Below, piece after piece: positions 36,200-45,444 of a DNA stretch of 64,000 bases. Position 1 is the stretch's first letter. Each line of letters begins with the position of its first letter. A model generated the notes under the pieces. It searched no databases and had not been told where the DNA came from. It worked only from the letters and a program-made list of their open reading frames with translations. The translations under genes and the position numbers were made by a program. The stretch comes from DASUXY01 sp035301985 (lineage in GTDB: Bacteria > Bacillota > Bacilli > Bacillales > Amphibacillaceae): the NCBI GenBank assembly GCA_035301985.1, contig DATGTE010000008.1, positions 77,039-141,038 of the forward strand, read 5' to 3'.

Positions 36200-36955
36200 A
36201 TGAACGGATCACAACAAGATGAGCATCATGTTTTACTGAAAAATATTAAAAAATGTTATGGAAAGCGGACCGTACTGAACGAGATCACCCTTGACATTCG
36301 TAAAGGGGAGTTTATAGCTGTAGTTGGTAAAAGTGGTTGTGGAAAAAGCACATTCCTTCGCTTAATCGCTGGACTGGAATCGTTCGATGGAGGAATGATT
36401 CAGATTGATCATCAATCATTAGTAGGCTTAAATCATAAAGCGAGGATGATGTTCCAAGATGGTCGACTCTTGCCTTGGAAACGGGTGATTGACAATGTGT
36501 GTCTCGGATTATCTACGGGTGATCGATCTAAAGCGATGGACGTTCTCGAAAATGTCGGCTTGAAAGATCGGCGTAACGATTGGCCATCCCAACTTTCGGG
36601 TGGTCAACAGCAGCGGGTTGCTTTGGCAAGAGCCCTTGTCCACGATCCATCACTTCTTTTACTGGATGAACCACTAGGAGCATTGGATGCGTTGACTCGA
36701 ATGGAGATGCAAAATCTCATTGAAAGATTATGGCTGGAGAGTGAGTTGACAACAATTCTTGTGACGCACGATGTTGAAGAAGCTGTGACACTCGCTGATC
36801 GCGTTATTTTAATTGAAAATGGTACGATCTGTTTGGACCAAGCGATTGATTTACCTCGGCCACGTCAACGGACACATCCGAATTTTTCAATATATTTGGA
36901 AAAAGTGTTGGATCGAATTATGAATCGTCAACAATTGATCCATCAGGCATTATAA
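36200..36955 (+). CDS. ssuB: Sulfonate ABC transporter ATP-binding protein
   Basis: A 251-aa ATPase with Walker A GKSGCGKST, Q-loop MMFQDGRLLPW, signature LSGGQQQR, Walker B LLLLDEPLGALD and switch THDVEEA. The DGRLLPW after the Q-loop is typical of the nitrate/sulfonate/taurine subgroup. ATG 36200 is the first good Met; GGAAGGGAG lies about 12 nt upstream. No monooxygenase (ssuD) follows, unlike B. subtilis ssuBACD. Confidence 0.9.
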   Translation: MNGSQQDEHHVLLKNIKKCYGKRTVLNEITLDIRKGEFIAVVGKSGCGKSTFLRLIAGLESFDGGMIQIDHQSLVGLNHKARMMFQDGRLLPWKRVIDNVCLGLSTGDRSKAMDVLENVGLKDRRNDWPSQLSGGQQQRVALARALVHDPSLLLLDEPLGALDALTRMEMQNLIERLWLESELTTILVTHDVEEAVTLADRVILIENGTICLDQAIDLPRPRQRTHPNFSIYLEKVLDRIMNRQQLIHQAL

Positions 36956-37244
36956 ATACATTGATGGATAGAAGATTCAGCGTTTCATATCGTCGTGGTG
37001 GATGTGATATAGAAAACAACTCAACTGAAGTACGGGTAATATATAAACATTTCTTTCGAACGATAAAGTGCATCAATGAATGATCACTTTATATGTGGTG
37101 AACACTTGCGTTATATCAACTTTATGGAAGGCGTTTGCTCATCTGATAAGTTTTTTCATGAAGAGAATACGCAGTGTAAACGGGAATACCAGTGCACCTG
37201 GCGAATGAGTGAATTCATCAGGCGACTGGCATTTCTTGTCCATG

Positions 37245-39212
37245 TCATTGAGTTGATTTACGAGTTGTGACAATATCTTTAATATGTTCGACTGCACTAG
37301 GATCTTCAAGTCCGGTAATATCCCCGGTAACATTACCTTGGACAACGACTTCTTTCAGTAGTCGTCGCATAATTTTTCCACTAACTGTTTTCGGGAGTGA
37401 CTCTGTACAGATGATTGACTCAGGACGGGCAATTGTGCCTATTTGTTCAATAATACGATTGGTTATGGATTCTTTTAATACATCTGATTCTTCATATCCG
37501 TCAGCTAAACGAACGAATACAACAGGTACTTCACCCTTAATCTTATCTGGGATACCGATGACAGCTGTTTCGGATACACCTTCAACTTCAAGAACTGCAC
37601 TTTCCATTTCCATCGTACTGAGGCGATGCCCCGCTACGTTAAAAGCATCATCTGAGCGACCGACAACCCAGAAGTGACCATCCTCATCTTCTAGAGCTAA
37701 GTCACTTGCATAATAACTACCGTCTACGTAACTATAATATGACTGATAATATCGTTCAGGTTCTTTCCAAAGTGTACGACACAACATCGGGAATGGTTTT
37801 TTAATAATCAAATTTCCTAATGTTCCCGGTTTGACAGGGTTGCCTTCATTATCGACGATTGCTAAATCGGCTCCTAAAAACTGAACGCCGGCTGACCCAG
37901 CTTTCATTGGCGTTAACCAAGCTGCTCCAGCAAGGGGTGTACCAGCCGTTTCTGTCTGTCCCCACGTATTATTGATGTAAACTTGTTTTTTCCCAAGCAC
38001 TTCATATGTCCAATGCCACGTTTCTGGATCAAATGGTTCACCGACAAGAGATATAACGTCTAATGGGGATAAATCAAATTGTTTTAATGTAGTTTCTCCT
38101 AAGCTTTTTAACATGCGTAAAGCTGTCGGAGCTGTAAACAGCTTTGTTACCCGATACTTTTCCATAATTTCATAAAAACGATCCTTATTAGGATAATCCG
38201 GTGCGCCTTCATATACAATTGTCGTCACTCCGTTTGCTAATGATCCGACGATCCCCCAGATGTGCATTGTCAACCAACCAATATCGGCGGAACACCAAAA
38301 TACATCGTCATCTCTAAAATCCATATGGTATTTAGCATAGATATAGTTTTGGATGACAAAAGCTATACCAGAATGGACAACCCCTTTTGGTTTTCCTGTT
38401 GTTCCACTCGTGTAAAAGACGATGCCAGGTTCATTTGCTTCGATTCGTTCGGGTTCACATACCGGGCTGTGCTTTTTCGTCTGTTCATGCCACCAATAAT
38501 CACGTCCATCTTTTATATCTATATCAGTACCTAATCGATTTACGACAACAACTGCATTTACAGATGAAATATCATCAACAACTTGATCAACTTTCTCTTT
38601 TAAGTGAATGACTTTCCCACGCCTTTGTGAAGCATCTGCTGTTACAATTACTTTAGGCTCAAAACTGATTAAACGATCTTTTAAAGCGCTTTCAGAAAAA
38701 CCTGAAAAAACGGCGTTATAAATTGCACCGATTCGAAAACATGCTAATACGGCGATGAAAGCTTCGGCGATATTTGGTAAGTAGATCGCTACACAGTCGC
38801 CCTTTTTAATACCAAAGGATTTCAATACGTTTGCAAACCGATTGACTTCCGCTAACAACATGTTGTACGTATAAAATGTGATATCACCATTTTCACCTTC
38901 CCAAATGAGCGCTGTTCGATTACCAGCCCCATTTTCGACATGTCGGTCGAGTAGATTCACACTTGGATTACTCACTCCACCAACAAAAAAGCGGAAATCA
39001 GGGAGCTCTCCGCGCATTGTTTCATTCCAAGGTTCATACCAGATGAGTTCACGAGCGACAGATTCCCAAAATGTAGCTGGGTCTTTTCTTGATTGTTCGA
39101 GCAGGTTTTGAAATGCTTCACGACTTCCTAAAGGAGTTGAACGAACTTTTTCTTCAGACGGATTGATGAGTTTACTGTCTTTGACGACTTCTAAAATCCC
39201 ACTTGTATCCAT
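37245..39212 (-). CDS. acsA: Acetyl-CoA synthetase (AMP-forming)
   Basis: A 655-aa ANL-superfamily enzyme that activates acetate via acetyl-AMP. A P-loop YTSGTTGKPKG (about residues 268-278), NNTWGQTETAG, RSDDAFNVAGHRLS and PKTVSGKIMRRLL, whose Lys is the catalytic and usual acetylation site, are all present. ATG 39212 is used, 7 nt after AAAGGAG; another ATG lies 6 nt upstream and touches the RBS. The C-terminal about 35 residues after the catalytic Lys are longer than average. No acuABC genes adjoin. Acetate is by far the commonest substrate, but propionate is possible. Confidence 0.88.
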   Translation of the reverse strand: MDTSGILEVVKDSKLINPSEEKVRSTPLGSREAFQNLLEQSRKDPATFWESVARELIWYEPWNETMRGELPDFRFFVGGVSNPSVNLLDRHVENGAGNRTALIWEGENGDITFYTYNMLLAEVNRFANVLKSFGIKKGDCVAIYLPNIAEAFIAVLACFRIGAIYNAVFSGFSESALKDRLISFEPKVIVTADASQRRGKVIHLKEKVDQVVDDISSVNAVVVVNRLGTDIDIKDGRDYWWHEQTKKHSPVCEPERIEANEPGIVFYTSGTTGKPKGVVHSGIAFVIQNYIYAKYHMDFRDDDVFWCSADIGWLTMHIWGIVGSLANGVTTIVYEGAPDYPNKDRFYEIMEKYRVTKLFTAPTALRMLKSLGETTLKQFDLSPLDVISLVGEPFDPETWHWTYEVLGKKQVYINNTWGQTETAGTPLAGAAWLTPMKAGSAGVQFLGADLAIVDNEGNPVKPGTLGNLIIKKPFPMLCRTLWKEPERYYQSYYSYVDGSYYASDLALEDEDGHFWVVGRSDDAFNVAGHRLSTMEMESAVLEVEGVSETAVIGIPDKIKGEVPVVFVRLADGYEESDVLKESITNRIIEQIGTIARPESIICTESLPKTVSGKIMRRLLKEVVVQGNVTGDITGLEDPSAVEHIKDIVTTRKSTQ

Positions 39213-39218
39213 ATGCAT

Positions 39219-39805
39219 TCTCCTTTGATTTAATTTTTATCATGAAGTATATTCGTGTCTGTAAAGTCATTATATTTATATCATACATAATGTTCAGAAT
39301 AAGGCAAAGAATAAAATTCATTTGGTTTTCCCACTTAAATGTATTAAGATGAAAATAATCATTATAGAAAATATGCTATTTTCGAGGGCAGATTACATGG
39401 ATCAAAAAAGCGTTCCATTTTTGACAGATGATCATGATCATCCATCAATAGTAGTAGAATCACCTGACACCCGTTTTATTGGAATGAGTAACTTCTCTTT
39501 TTTTTTAAGAGGCGCGAGGAGAAGACACCCCACTAAGTCGTTTTCTGACCGATCAGCACTGATTTTTTACAGTTTATGAAAATGATTTCGTAGCATCGCA
39601 CATAGTTTTGTATATGCCAAGGGTAATCATGATCATCTTACGCCAGGGGGATGTTTAACAGAAGATTGTGAGATTATAGTAGTAGCTTTTTGAATACATT
39701 CAAAAACCGTTAGATTACTTTAGTACTTCGTTTACAAACTGAATTCTATTATACTATATATCATTTTAAATAGTAGGAAATGAGTATTGGTAAGGAGGAG
39801 GGATA
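39219..39805. other. 587-nt gap between acsA and the Yip1-like gene
   Basis: An 85-codon frame (39322-39579) with a possible internal start MDQKSVPFLTDDHDHPS after GAGGG is not supported by any recognisable family or composition. The rest is AT-rich and would hold the acsA promoter. No terminator or RNA gene was recognised. Confidence 0.5.
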
Positions 39806-40480
39806 ATGATGGAAAAGCGCGACCAAGTATATACTGACTTTTTCGATGAAGAGAAAGTAGGGAATATCACTGTAGGTCATCCGCTCATAAGTATGTGGAT
39901 GTATCCTCGTGAAACGATCGAAGAAGTTCCTTCAAAGAAAACAAGTCCAATGATTTACATGCTCATATATCTTCCCGGTTTGAGTGTATCCTTAAACTTT
40001 GCATTTAATTTTGGCACGGGGGATGGAGTTGCATTCTCGCATGTTATAATCAAAGTTTTACTACAAGCAATCATCATGGGGATTGGTGTGTGGTTTTTAT
40101 ATAGTCTATTCATTTTTTGGATTGGTAAACTGTTTAAAGGACAGGCGAGCTGGAAAGAAACCAGTCACGCTTTTGCTTGGGGGCAAGTGCCATTATTAGG
40201 ACCTTTGTTGATTTCATGGCCATTACATTTTTACTTGTTTAGGGAAGAACTGTTTACATCGAATCAAGTATATTTAGATTCACAACAGATGATGTTGTAC
40301 TATACTGCTACTGGAATTGATGTGATATTTTCACTATGGTATATCATTGTATTATCTCAAGCAATTGGCGCTAGCCATAAGTTTTCAAGTTGGAAAGGAT
40401 TTGTTACATTTTTACTATCCGTCTTATTCATAGTCGCTATCAGCATTGGGATCATTTATTTGTTAAGTTACTTCGTGTAA
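39806..40480 (+). CDS. Yip1-family membrane protein
   Basis: A 224-aa protein with a cytosolic start containing the H-P-L-I-S-M-W-M-Y-P-R-E-T-I motif typical of bacterial Yip1-domain proteins, then five hydrophobic segments. An acidic-aromatic loop (FREELFTSNQVYLDSQQ) separates helices 3 and 4. Function in bacteria is unknown. AAGGAGGAGGG precedes two tandem ATGs (39806, 39809). It has a shared terminator at 40576 with floT, which is convergent. Confidence 0.78.
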   Translation: MMEKRDQVYTDFFDEEKVGNITVGHPLISMWMYPRETIEEVPSKKTSPMIYMLIYLPGLSVSLNFAFNFGTGDGVAFSHVIIKVLLQAIIMGIGVWFLYSLFIFWIGKLFKGQASWKETSHAFAWGQVPLLGPLLISWPLHFYLFREELFTSNQVYLDSQQMMLYYTATGIDVIFSLWYIIVLSQAIGASHKFSSWKGFVTFLLSVLFIVAISIGIIYLLSYFV

Positions 40481-40575
40481 GGTAGGCAAAATGCTTTAGT
40501 GTCGGATGATTTAATAAATGCTGGTTAACACTCTTTAAACAGGTCGGAGTCTGCACAAACGTTAGATAGCCTATA

Positions 40576-40617
40576 TCAAAAATCCAAACCATGATTATGA
40601 ATGGTTTGGATTTTTGA
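40576..40617. terminator. Bidirectional terminator between the Yip1-like gene and floT
   Basis: A 17-bp stem (40576-40592 with 40601-40617) with A/T ends serves both convergent genes. Confidence 0.85.
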
Positions 40618-40670
40618 TTTCTTGCTTTAAATTCAACTTTCTTTTGTTACAATTGCTCACTTGTTGATCT

Positions 40671-42233
40671 CTATTTCTCTTCATTCTCCGTCGTGACCGT
40701 CTGTTCATCGGTGTCGGTTACATTGGGCTTGAATGCGGGCATCTCATGATCTGTACGGTTATTTTTTCCCGACATATTGTCAAGCATTTCTTTGATATCT
40801 ATACCAGCTGATGCTTTAAGCGATTCCTGCATCGTTGACATTAAATCAGTTGCATAACTTGTCACTTTATTCGCGCCACTTTCGCTATTATTTCCCCCCG
40901 TATCAACAACTGTAATTTGATCAATATTTCCTAGTGGACTAGCAACTTGTTTCGCATAATCTGGAAGCATCTTGACGACCATATCGAGAACAGCGGCCTG
41001 ACCGTAACGTTCAAAGGCTTCTGCAACTTTTCTTTTAGCTTCTGCTTCAGCTAATCCTTTCAGGCGGATAACCTCTGCCTCGGATTCACCTTGGGCCCGT
41101 TGTGCATCCGCTTTTGCTAATCCATCCGCACGAATTCTTTCTGCATCGGCTTTTGCTTCAGACTCAATCCGATATTGGTTAGCATCCGCTGCGGCAAATT
41201 GTTTTGCTTTCTCTGCAATCGCGGCTTGCTCAACGGCATAACGATCGGCATCGGCTTTCTTTTTTACTTCAGAATCGTATTGTTTTTCGCGGCGAAGGAT
41301 TTCTTTTTCTTCGAGTTCGATTTGTTTTTTTCGTTCAATGATTTGGACTTGCATTTCTTGTTCTGTAACTTCTTGTTTAGAACGTGCTGTTTCTAAATCA
41401 TAAGCTTGGTCAGCACGCGCTTTGGCACGATCTTGTTCAAGGCGATAATCTGCTGTTTTAAGTTGATTTTCTTTTTCCGCCTCAGCAATTTCAGTAGCAC
41501 GTTGCAGCTCGGATTTTTTAGCATCTTTACGAGCTTCTGCTTGTTTAATGCGTGTTTCTTTTTCAGCTTCTACTGTAGCGATATCTGCATCACGTTTGAC
41601 CTGAGCGATCCTCGGTTTCCCCAACGAGTCGAGGTAACCATTTTTATCTCGCACATCTTTGATCGTAAAAGAGACGATTATCAACCCCATTTTCGCTAAG
41701 TCTTGAGAAGCTACGCGTTGGACTTCTTGAGAAAATTTATCACGATTTTTATAAATCTCCTCGACAGTCATGGAGCCGAGAATGGAACGCAAATGTCCTT
41801 CCAGTACTTCTTTCGCTTCAATTTCTCGATCTTCTTTTGACTTCCCTAAAAATTGTTCAGCAGCAGTAGCTATTTCACTGATGGAACCACCGATTTTAAT
41901 AATCGCTGTACCATCGGCCATAACGGGTACACCTTGTTCTGTGTAGACTTCTGGTGTCTTTACGTCAAGCTTACTTGATAATAAGCTAAGAGGTTCCGCT
42001 TGTTGAAAAACGGGTAACACAAATGTCCCGCCACCACGGATGATCTTTACTTTATTTCCCGATTCATCAAGGTGGACATTTTTCGTACCGAGATAGCTGC
42101 CGGTGACAATCAGAGCCTCGTCCGGTCCGGCTGTACGGTATTTAGAAATAAACACACTGATCAGCGCAATTACCAAAACTAATACGATAATGACAACAAC
42201 CCAAACTCCAAACATGTCTCCATAAAAATACAT
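40671..42233 (-). CDS. floT: Flotillin FloT (YuaG)
   Basis: A 520-aa SPFH scaffold of functional membrane microdomains. It has one N-terminal membrane segment (VWVVVIIVLVLVIALISVF), the SPFH domain from K-Y-R-T-A-G-P-D-E-A-L to about residue 200, then a long Ala/Glu-rich coiled coil (about 205-430) and a C-terminal region ending near G-I-D-I-K-E-M-L-D-N. It is very close to B. subtilis FloT along its length. ATG 42233 follows GGAGGG. It is the second gene after nfeD, as in yuaF-floT; yuaI is absent here. Confidence 0.95.
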   Translation of the reverse strand: MYFYGDMFGVWVVVIIVLVLVIALISVFISKYRTAGPDEALIVTGSYLGTKNVHLDESGNKVKIIRGGGTFVLPVFQQAEPLSLLSSKLDVKTPEVYTEQGVPVMADGTAIIKIGGSISEIATAAEQFLGKSKEDREIEAKEVLEGHLRSILGSMTVEEIYKNRDKFSQEVQRVASQDLAKMGLIIVSFTIKDVRDKNGYLDSLGKPRIAQVKRDADIATVEAEKETRIKQAEARKDAKKSELQRATEIAEAEKENQLKTADYRLEQDRAKARADQAYDLETARSKQEVTEQEMQVQIIERKKQIELEEKEILRREKQYDSEVKKKADADRYAVEQAAIAEKAKQFAAADANQYRIESEAKADAERIRADGLAKADAQRAQGESEAEVIRLKGLAEAEAKRKVAEAFERYGQAAVLDMVVKMLPDYAKQVASPLGNIDQITVVDTGGNNSESGANKVTSYATDLMSTMQESLKASAGIDIKEMLDNMSGKNNRTDHEMPAFKPNVTDTDEQTVTTENEEK

Positions 42234-42317
42234 CGATTTTCCCTCCGATTTATCTATGAGTATATACAACACTTCTAACCTGTGTATGTTTACATAGTTA
42301 TGTGTATATGTAATCCG

Positions 42318-42845
42318 TTATGTATCGTCTTCATAAGGAACAACAAGTAATACTCCTTGTTGATTGTCAATGACAAGTACTCGTTTGCCTGCATCGATCA
42401 TGCCCGTATCATAATGAGCAGCCGGCTTAGAAATGAGGCCACTTTTACTTCGAATGACAATCTCACCAAAACCACCTTCAGGAATCGGAACGATGATTTT
42501 TCCAACCCTTCCACGCAAAGAGTCTTCAGTGTATGTTAATGATTCTTCTGCTGTAGACATCGGAACAAGGACGAATACATTTAAAAGGGTATCAAGTATC
42601 AATGCGATTAGAACTGAAATAGCGATGATGACTGGACGATTGATTGTGGTGACCTTCTCTAAAATAAACCCCGATGCAGAAAAGAATGTAATGAAAGCTA
42701 AGATGAGGATTGGATTGAGAAAGTTGACAGTTTCTCCGATTCCCTCAAGGATGTCTCCAAACAGGAGATAAACGATTATTAGGATACCGGATGCGATAAG
42801 CATGGTGAGATAAATCATTTCAATTGGTGTATCAGAAACCATCAT
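42318..42845 (-). CDS. NfeD-like membrane protein (YuaF)
   Basis: A 175-aa short NfeD protein: four hydrophobic segments (residues about 10-90) then an OB-fold C-terminal domain (SLRGRVGKIIVPIPEGGFGE ... GKRVLVIDNQQGVLLVVP). These partner with flotillins (YuaF with FloT), linking membrane fluidity to detergent and stress resistance. GGGGGTG lies upstream of the ATG. No strong sigma-W box was found upstream, although the B. subtilis operon has one. Confidence 0.9.
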   Translation of the reverse strand: MMVSDTPIEMIYLTMLIASGILIIVYLLFGDILEGIGETVNFLNPILILAFITFFSASGFILEKVTTINRPVIIAISVLIALILDTLLNVFVLVPMSTAEESLTYTEDSLRGRVGKIIVPIPEGGFGEIVIRSKSGLISKPAAHYDTGMIDAGKRVLVIDNQQGVLLVVPYEDDT

Positions 42846-43154
42846 ATTAACACCCCCCTTTGTTTGAAAAATGGAAAGATTACTATTCCTTAGTTTATAT
42901 GATGATGGGTGGATAGTAAATAGCTTTTTTTCAATGAAGAATCTTCGTTAGCATCTGTTAACACGGAACGGTGTGTGCGGTATAAACCGTTCATACATGG
43001 TGCGTTTTTGCTTGAATCAAATCATTTTAATGATCTTTCGGTGTGTGAATGTTAAGGAGATTGATAGAAATTAACGACTGGAAAAAGGCTCTTAAACCCT
43101 TGTAGTAAGCGCATTCACATGCAATTTAATTGAAAATAGTGTATACTAGTATTA

Positions 43155-43175
43155 GAAGTTTTGATTATAAACTTC
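43155..43175. repeat. Inverted repeat between promoter region and RBS of the orphan gene
   Basis: GAAGTTT (43155-43161) and AAACTTC (43169-43175) around a 7-nt spacer, placed between a TATACT box (43142) and the start at 43198. It could be an operator or a short RNA hairpin. Confidence 0.35.
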
Positions 43176-43197
43176 AATATGTAACGAGGGTGACATC

Positions 43198-43653
43198 ATG
43201 GATAAGAGAACAATAACTTTTCAAAAGGATTTAAAACGTGGTACAATTTTATGGGTTTATGCAGATGACCATAAAGTTTTTCGAAGTTCAAAACGGTTTG
43301 ATGTTAAATCATTCAATGATCACGACTCTACTTTCATTGGAACCGTTGAGGATGTTTGTTCCAACAAAGAAAATGAGTCCTTAGTATATGATCTATTAGA
43401 GTCTACGGATCGAATATTCGGCGTATGTTTAAATGATGAAAGTCAATCAAGAGGCTCGACGAAAGAAACGAGTAATAAAGTAGCCTTTTTCCCTTCTTGG
43501 AAAAAAGCAATTGATTTTGCAAATAAGCACTTCAAACCAGTCATTAAAGAAAAGAAACGTAGAGCTGAAGCAAAGCGTAAATGGTTACAAAAAGGAAAGC
43601 AATATATGAAAAAACAAAACGCCAAACAACAATCAATGAATCCTTCAAATTAA
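43198..43653 (+). CDS. Orphan protein of 151 aa
   Basis: An unrecognised protein with a globular N-terminal two thirds (ITFQKDLKRGTILWVYADDH ... NKVAFFPSWKKAIDFANKHF) and a lysine-rich helical tail (about residues 118-145, EKKRRAEAKRKWLQKGKQYMK). The RBS GAGGGTG precedes the ATG by 6 nt. A terminator-like hairpin follows. Neighbours give no clue. There are no cysteine clusters or membrane helices. Confidence 0.75.
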   Translation: MDKRTITFQKDLKRGTILWVYADDHKVFRSSKRFDVKSFNDHDSTFIGTVEDVCSNKENESLVYDLLESTDRIFGVCLNDESQSRGSTKETSNKVAFFPSWKKAIDFANKHFKPVIKEKKRRAEAKRKWLQKGKQYMKKQNAKQQSMNPSN

Positions 43654-43769
43654 CTTCTACCAATATTCCACAACTTTATTGATTCAATAATTTATCTATT
43701 TATTCCATCGAAAAAGTAGAATATGACGGCTACAACTAATCGAATCTTCCGTTTGAGTTAAAAGTATAG

Positions 43770-43818
43770 GGCAGACGATGCGTATGCATTAGCGAGCATA
43801 TGTCGTCTGCTCTTTTTC
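43770..43818 (+). terminator. Terminator after the orphan gene
   Basis: GCAGACGA...GTATGC (43771-43787) pairs with GCATATGTCGTCTGC (43796-43810), then TCTTTTTC. It lies 117 nt past the stop. Confidence 0.75.
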
Positions 43819-43941
43819 TATGGATTCGATGTCGGTTTAAAACGACCTGTTGCATTCAAAAACAAGGTCATATATGATGGAAAATAAACAATTATCGAAA
43901 TTTATTGCCAACCAATGATGTGCTGTTCCGTGTAGGGGGGG

Positions 43942-45351
43942 ATGAATTTGGAAAAACAGGAGCCGGTGCAAGATGATCCAAAAGTAACTTATTGGAAAGA
44001 AAAATTGAATGCTCTAATACGACAACAACCCCATTTATATGGGGCAATGGCAGGAGTGAGCATTCGTTGCGGAAATCGTGGAGTGAAGTTATATGACTAT
44101 TGCGGGGATGTTCGCCTTCATCCTGCTTCAAATATGAAGTTGTTTACAAGTGCGACTGCATTATCAGTCTTAGGAGAAAAGCATACGTTTAAAACACAAT
44201 TATTAATAGATGGAGAGGTTTATTGTAATACGCTTCATGGCAATCTATATATTAAAGGGAAAGGAGATCCTACCTTATTACCGATTGACTTCCAACGCTT
44301 TGCAGTCACTATTTACAAAAAAGGAATTCATTTCATTACAGGTGATGTCATTGCTGATGATGGGTGGTATGATGACATTCGCTTGTCACAAGATATGATG
44401 TGGAGTGACGAACACCATTACTATGGTGCACAAATATCAGCGTTAACGGTTTCTCCAGACACAGATTATGATGCAGGTACTGTAATCGTAGAAGTCACTC
44501 CTGCCACGAGTGTCGGCAAAAAACCGAGGATCAACGTGACTCCAGAAACAACCTATATCCGCTTCGATAATCATGCGGTTACGGGTCCGTCCTATGCAGA
44601 AGAAAATATTCAAGTCATACGGAAACATGGTCGTAACATATTAATGATTGAGGGGACGATTCCACTCACCTCAAAAACGATAAAGGAATGGATTGCTGTT
44701 TGGGAACCAACGCTGTATGCACTAGATGTATTTGAACATGCTTTAAAAAAGCAAAACATTTCCTGGACGGGTAAAACAAGGGTTGGACGTACACCTCTTC
44801 ATGCAAAGCAACTTGCCCAACATCAATCGATGCCATTAGCCGACCTGCTCATTCCTTTTATGAAGTTAAGTAACAATAGTCATGGAGAAGTTTTAATAAA
44901 GGAAATGGGCAAGGTATGTCAACGCGAAGGAAGTTGGAAAAAAGGACTTGAAACATTGATTAACCAACTATCAAGATGGGGGATTAACCAACATACATTA
45001 TCCATTAGAGATGGTTCAGGAATATCACATGTTAACCTAATTCCTGCAAATGAAATCACTTTGTTGTTATATGCAATTCAACGTGAAGCTTGGTTTCCAT
45101 CATTTTTAAAGTCATTACCTGTGAGTGGAATGAACTGCCGGATGGTCGGAGGCACATTAAGCAATCGTTTGCATGGTTTAGCAGTCAAAGCTAAAACAGG
45201 AACAATCCATGGGGTTAGTACGTTGTCGGGATATGTGAAAACAGAAAATAATCGTGAGCTGATCTTTTCAATTTTATTGAATAATTTACTAAATGAGGAT
45301 GACGGTCCCCGCATAGAGGACCAAATTGTTGAATGGATCACGAAGTTATAA
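43942..45351 (+). CDS. S13-family D-Ala-D-Ala carboxypeptidase without a signal peptide
   Basis: A 469-aa DacC/PBP4-type enzyme with the three penicillin-binding motifs in order: S63-N-M-K66, S310-N-N and K418-T-G. The domain layout (insert with D-G-W-Y-D-D) is normal. However, the protein starts MNLEKQEPVQDDPKVTYWK with no hydrophobic signal, and a TAG lies in frame 9 nt before the ATG, so no longer start exists here. A GGGGGGG box precedes the ATG. Secretion is therefore unclear; it could be a recently lost signal peptide. Confidence 0.85.
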   Translation: MNLEKQEPVQDDPKVTYWKEKLNALIRQQPHLYGAMAGVSIRCGNRGVKLYDYCGDVRLHPASNMKLFTSATALSVLGEKHTFKTQLLIDGEVYCNTLHGNLYIKGKGDPTLLPIDFQRFAVTIYKKGIHFITGDVIADDGWYDDIRLSQDMMWSDEHHYYGAQISALTVSPDTDYDAGTVIVEVTPATSVGKKPRINVTPETTYIRFDNHAVTGPSYAEENIQVIRKHGRNILMIEGTIPLTSKTIKEWIAVWEPTLYALDVFEHALKKQNISWTGKTRVGRTPLHAKQLAQHQSMPLADLLIPFMKLSNNSHGEVLIKEMGKVCQREGSWKKGLETLINQLSRWGINQHTLSIRDGSGISHVNLIPANEITLLLYAIQREAWFPSFLKSLPVSGMNCRMVGGTLSNRLHGLAVKAKTGTIHGVSTLSGYVKTENNRELIFSILLNNLLNEDDGPRIEDQIVEWITKL

Positions 45352-45361
45352 TCTTCATATT

Positions 45362-45390
45362 TTGTAGCTGCTCGCAAGATGTGCTATGAT
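45362..45390 (+). promoter_or_regulatory. Sigma-A promoter of the TetR gene
   Basis: TTGTAG (45362-45367), a 17-nt spacer and TATGAT (45385-45390). The operator starts 9 nt after the -10. Confidence 0.7.
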
Positions 45391-45398
45391 ACATTTTG

Positions 45399-45421
45399 TG
45401 ACTAAAAAACTTAAATAGTCA
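45399..45421. promoter_or_regulatory. Putative TetR operator 1
   Basis: TGACTA-N11-TAGTCA, perfect 6-nt half sites, located at the transcription start region of the TetR gene (autoregulation expected). Confidence 0.6.
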
Positions 45422-45444
45422 TTTCCTCAATAGGAGGTGTAGAA

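Noticed and set aside
39322..39579. 85-codon frame upstream of the Yip1-like gene
   Set aside because: The start lacks an RBS, and no family or codon signal supports it.
42846..42970. Sigma-W promoter before nfeD-floT
   Set aside because: No TGAAAC-like box with a suitable -10 was found on the minus strand.
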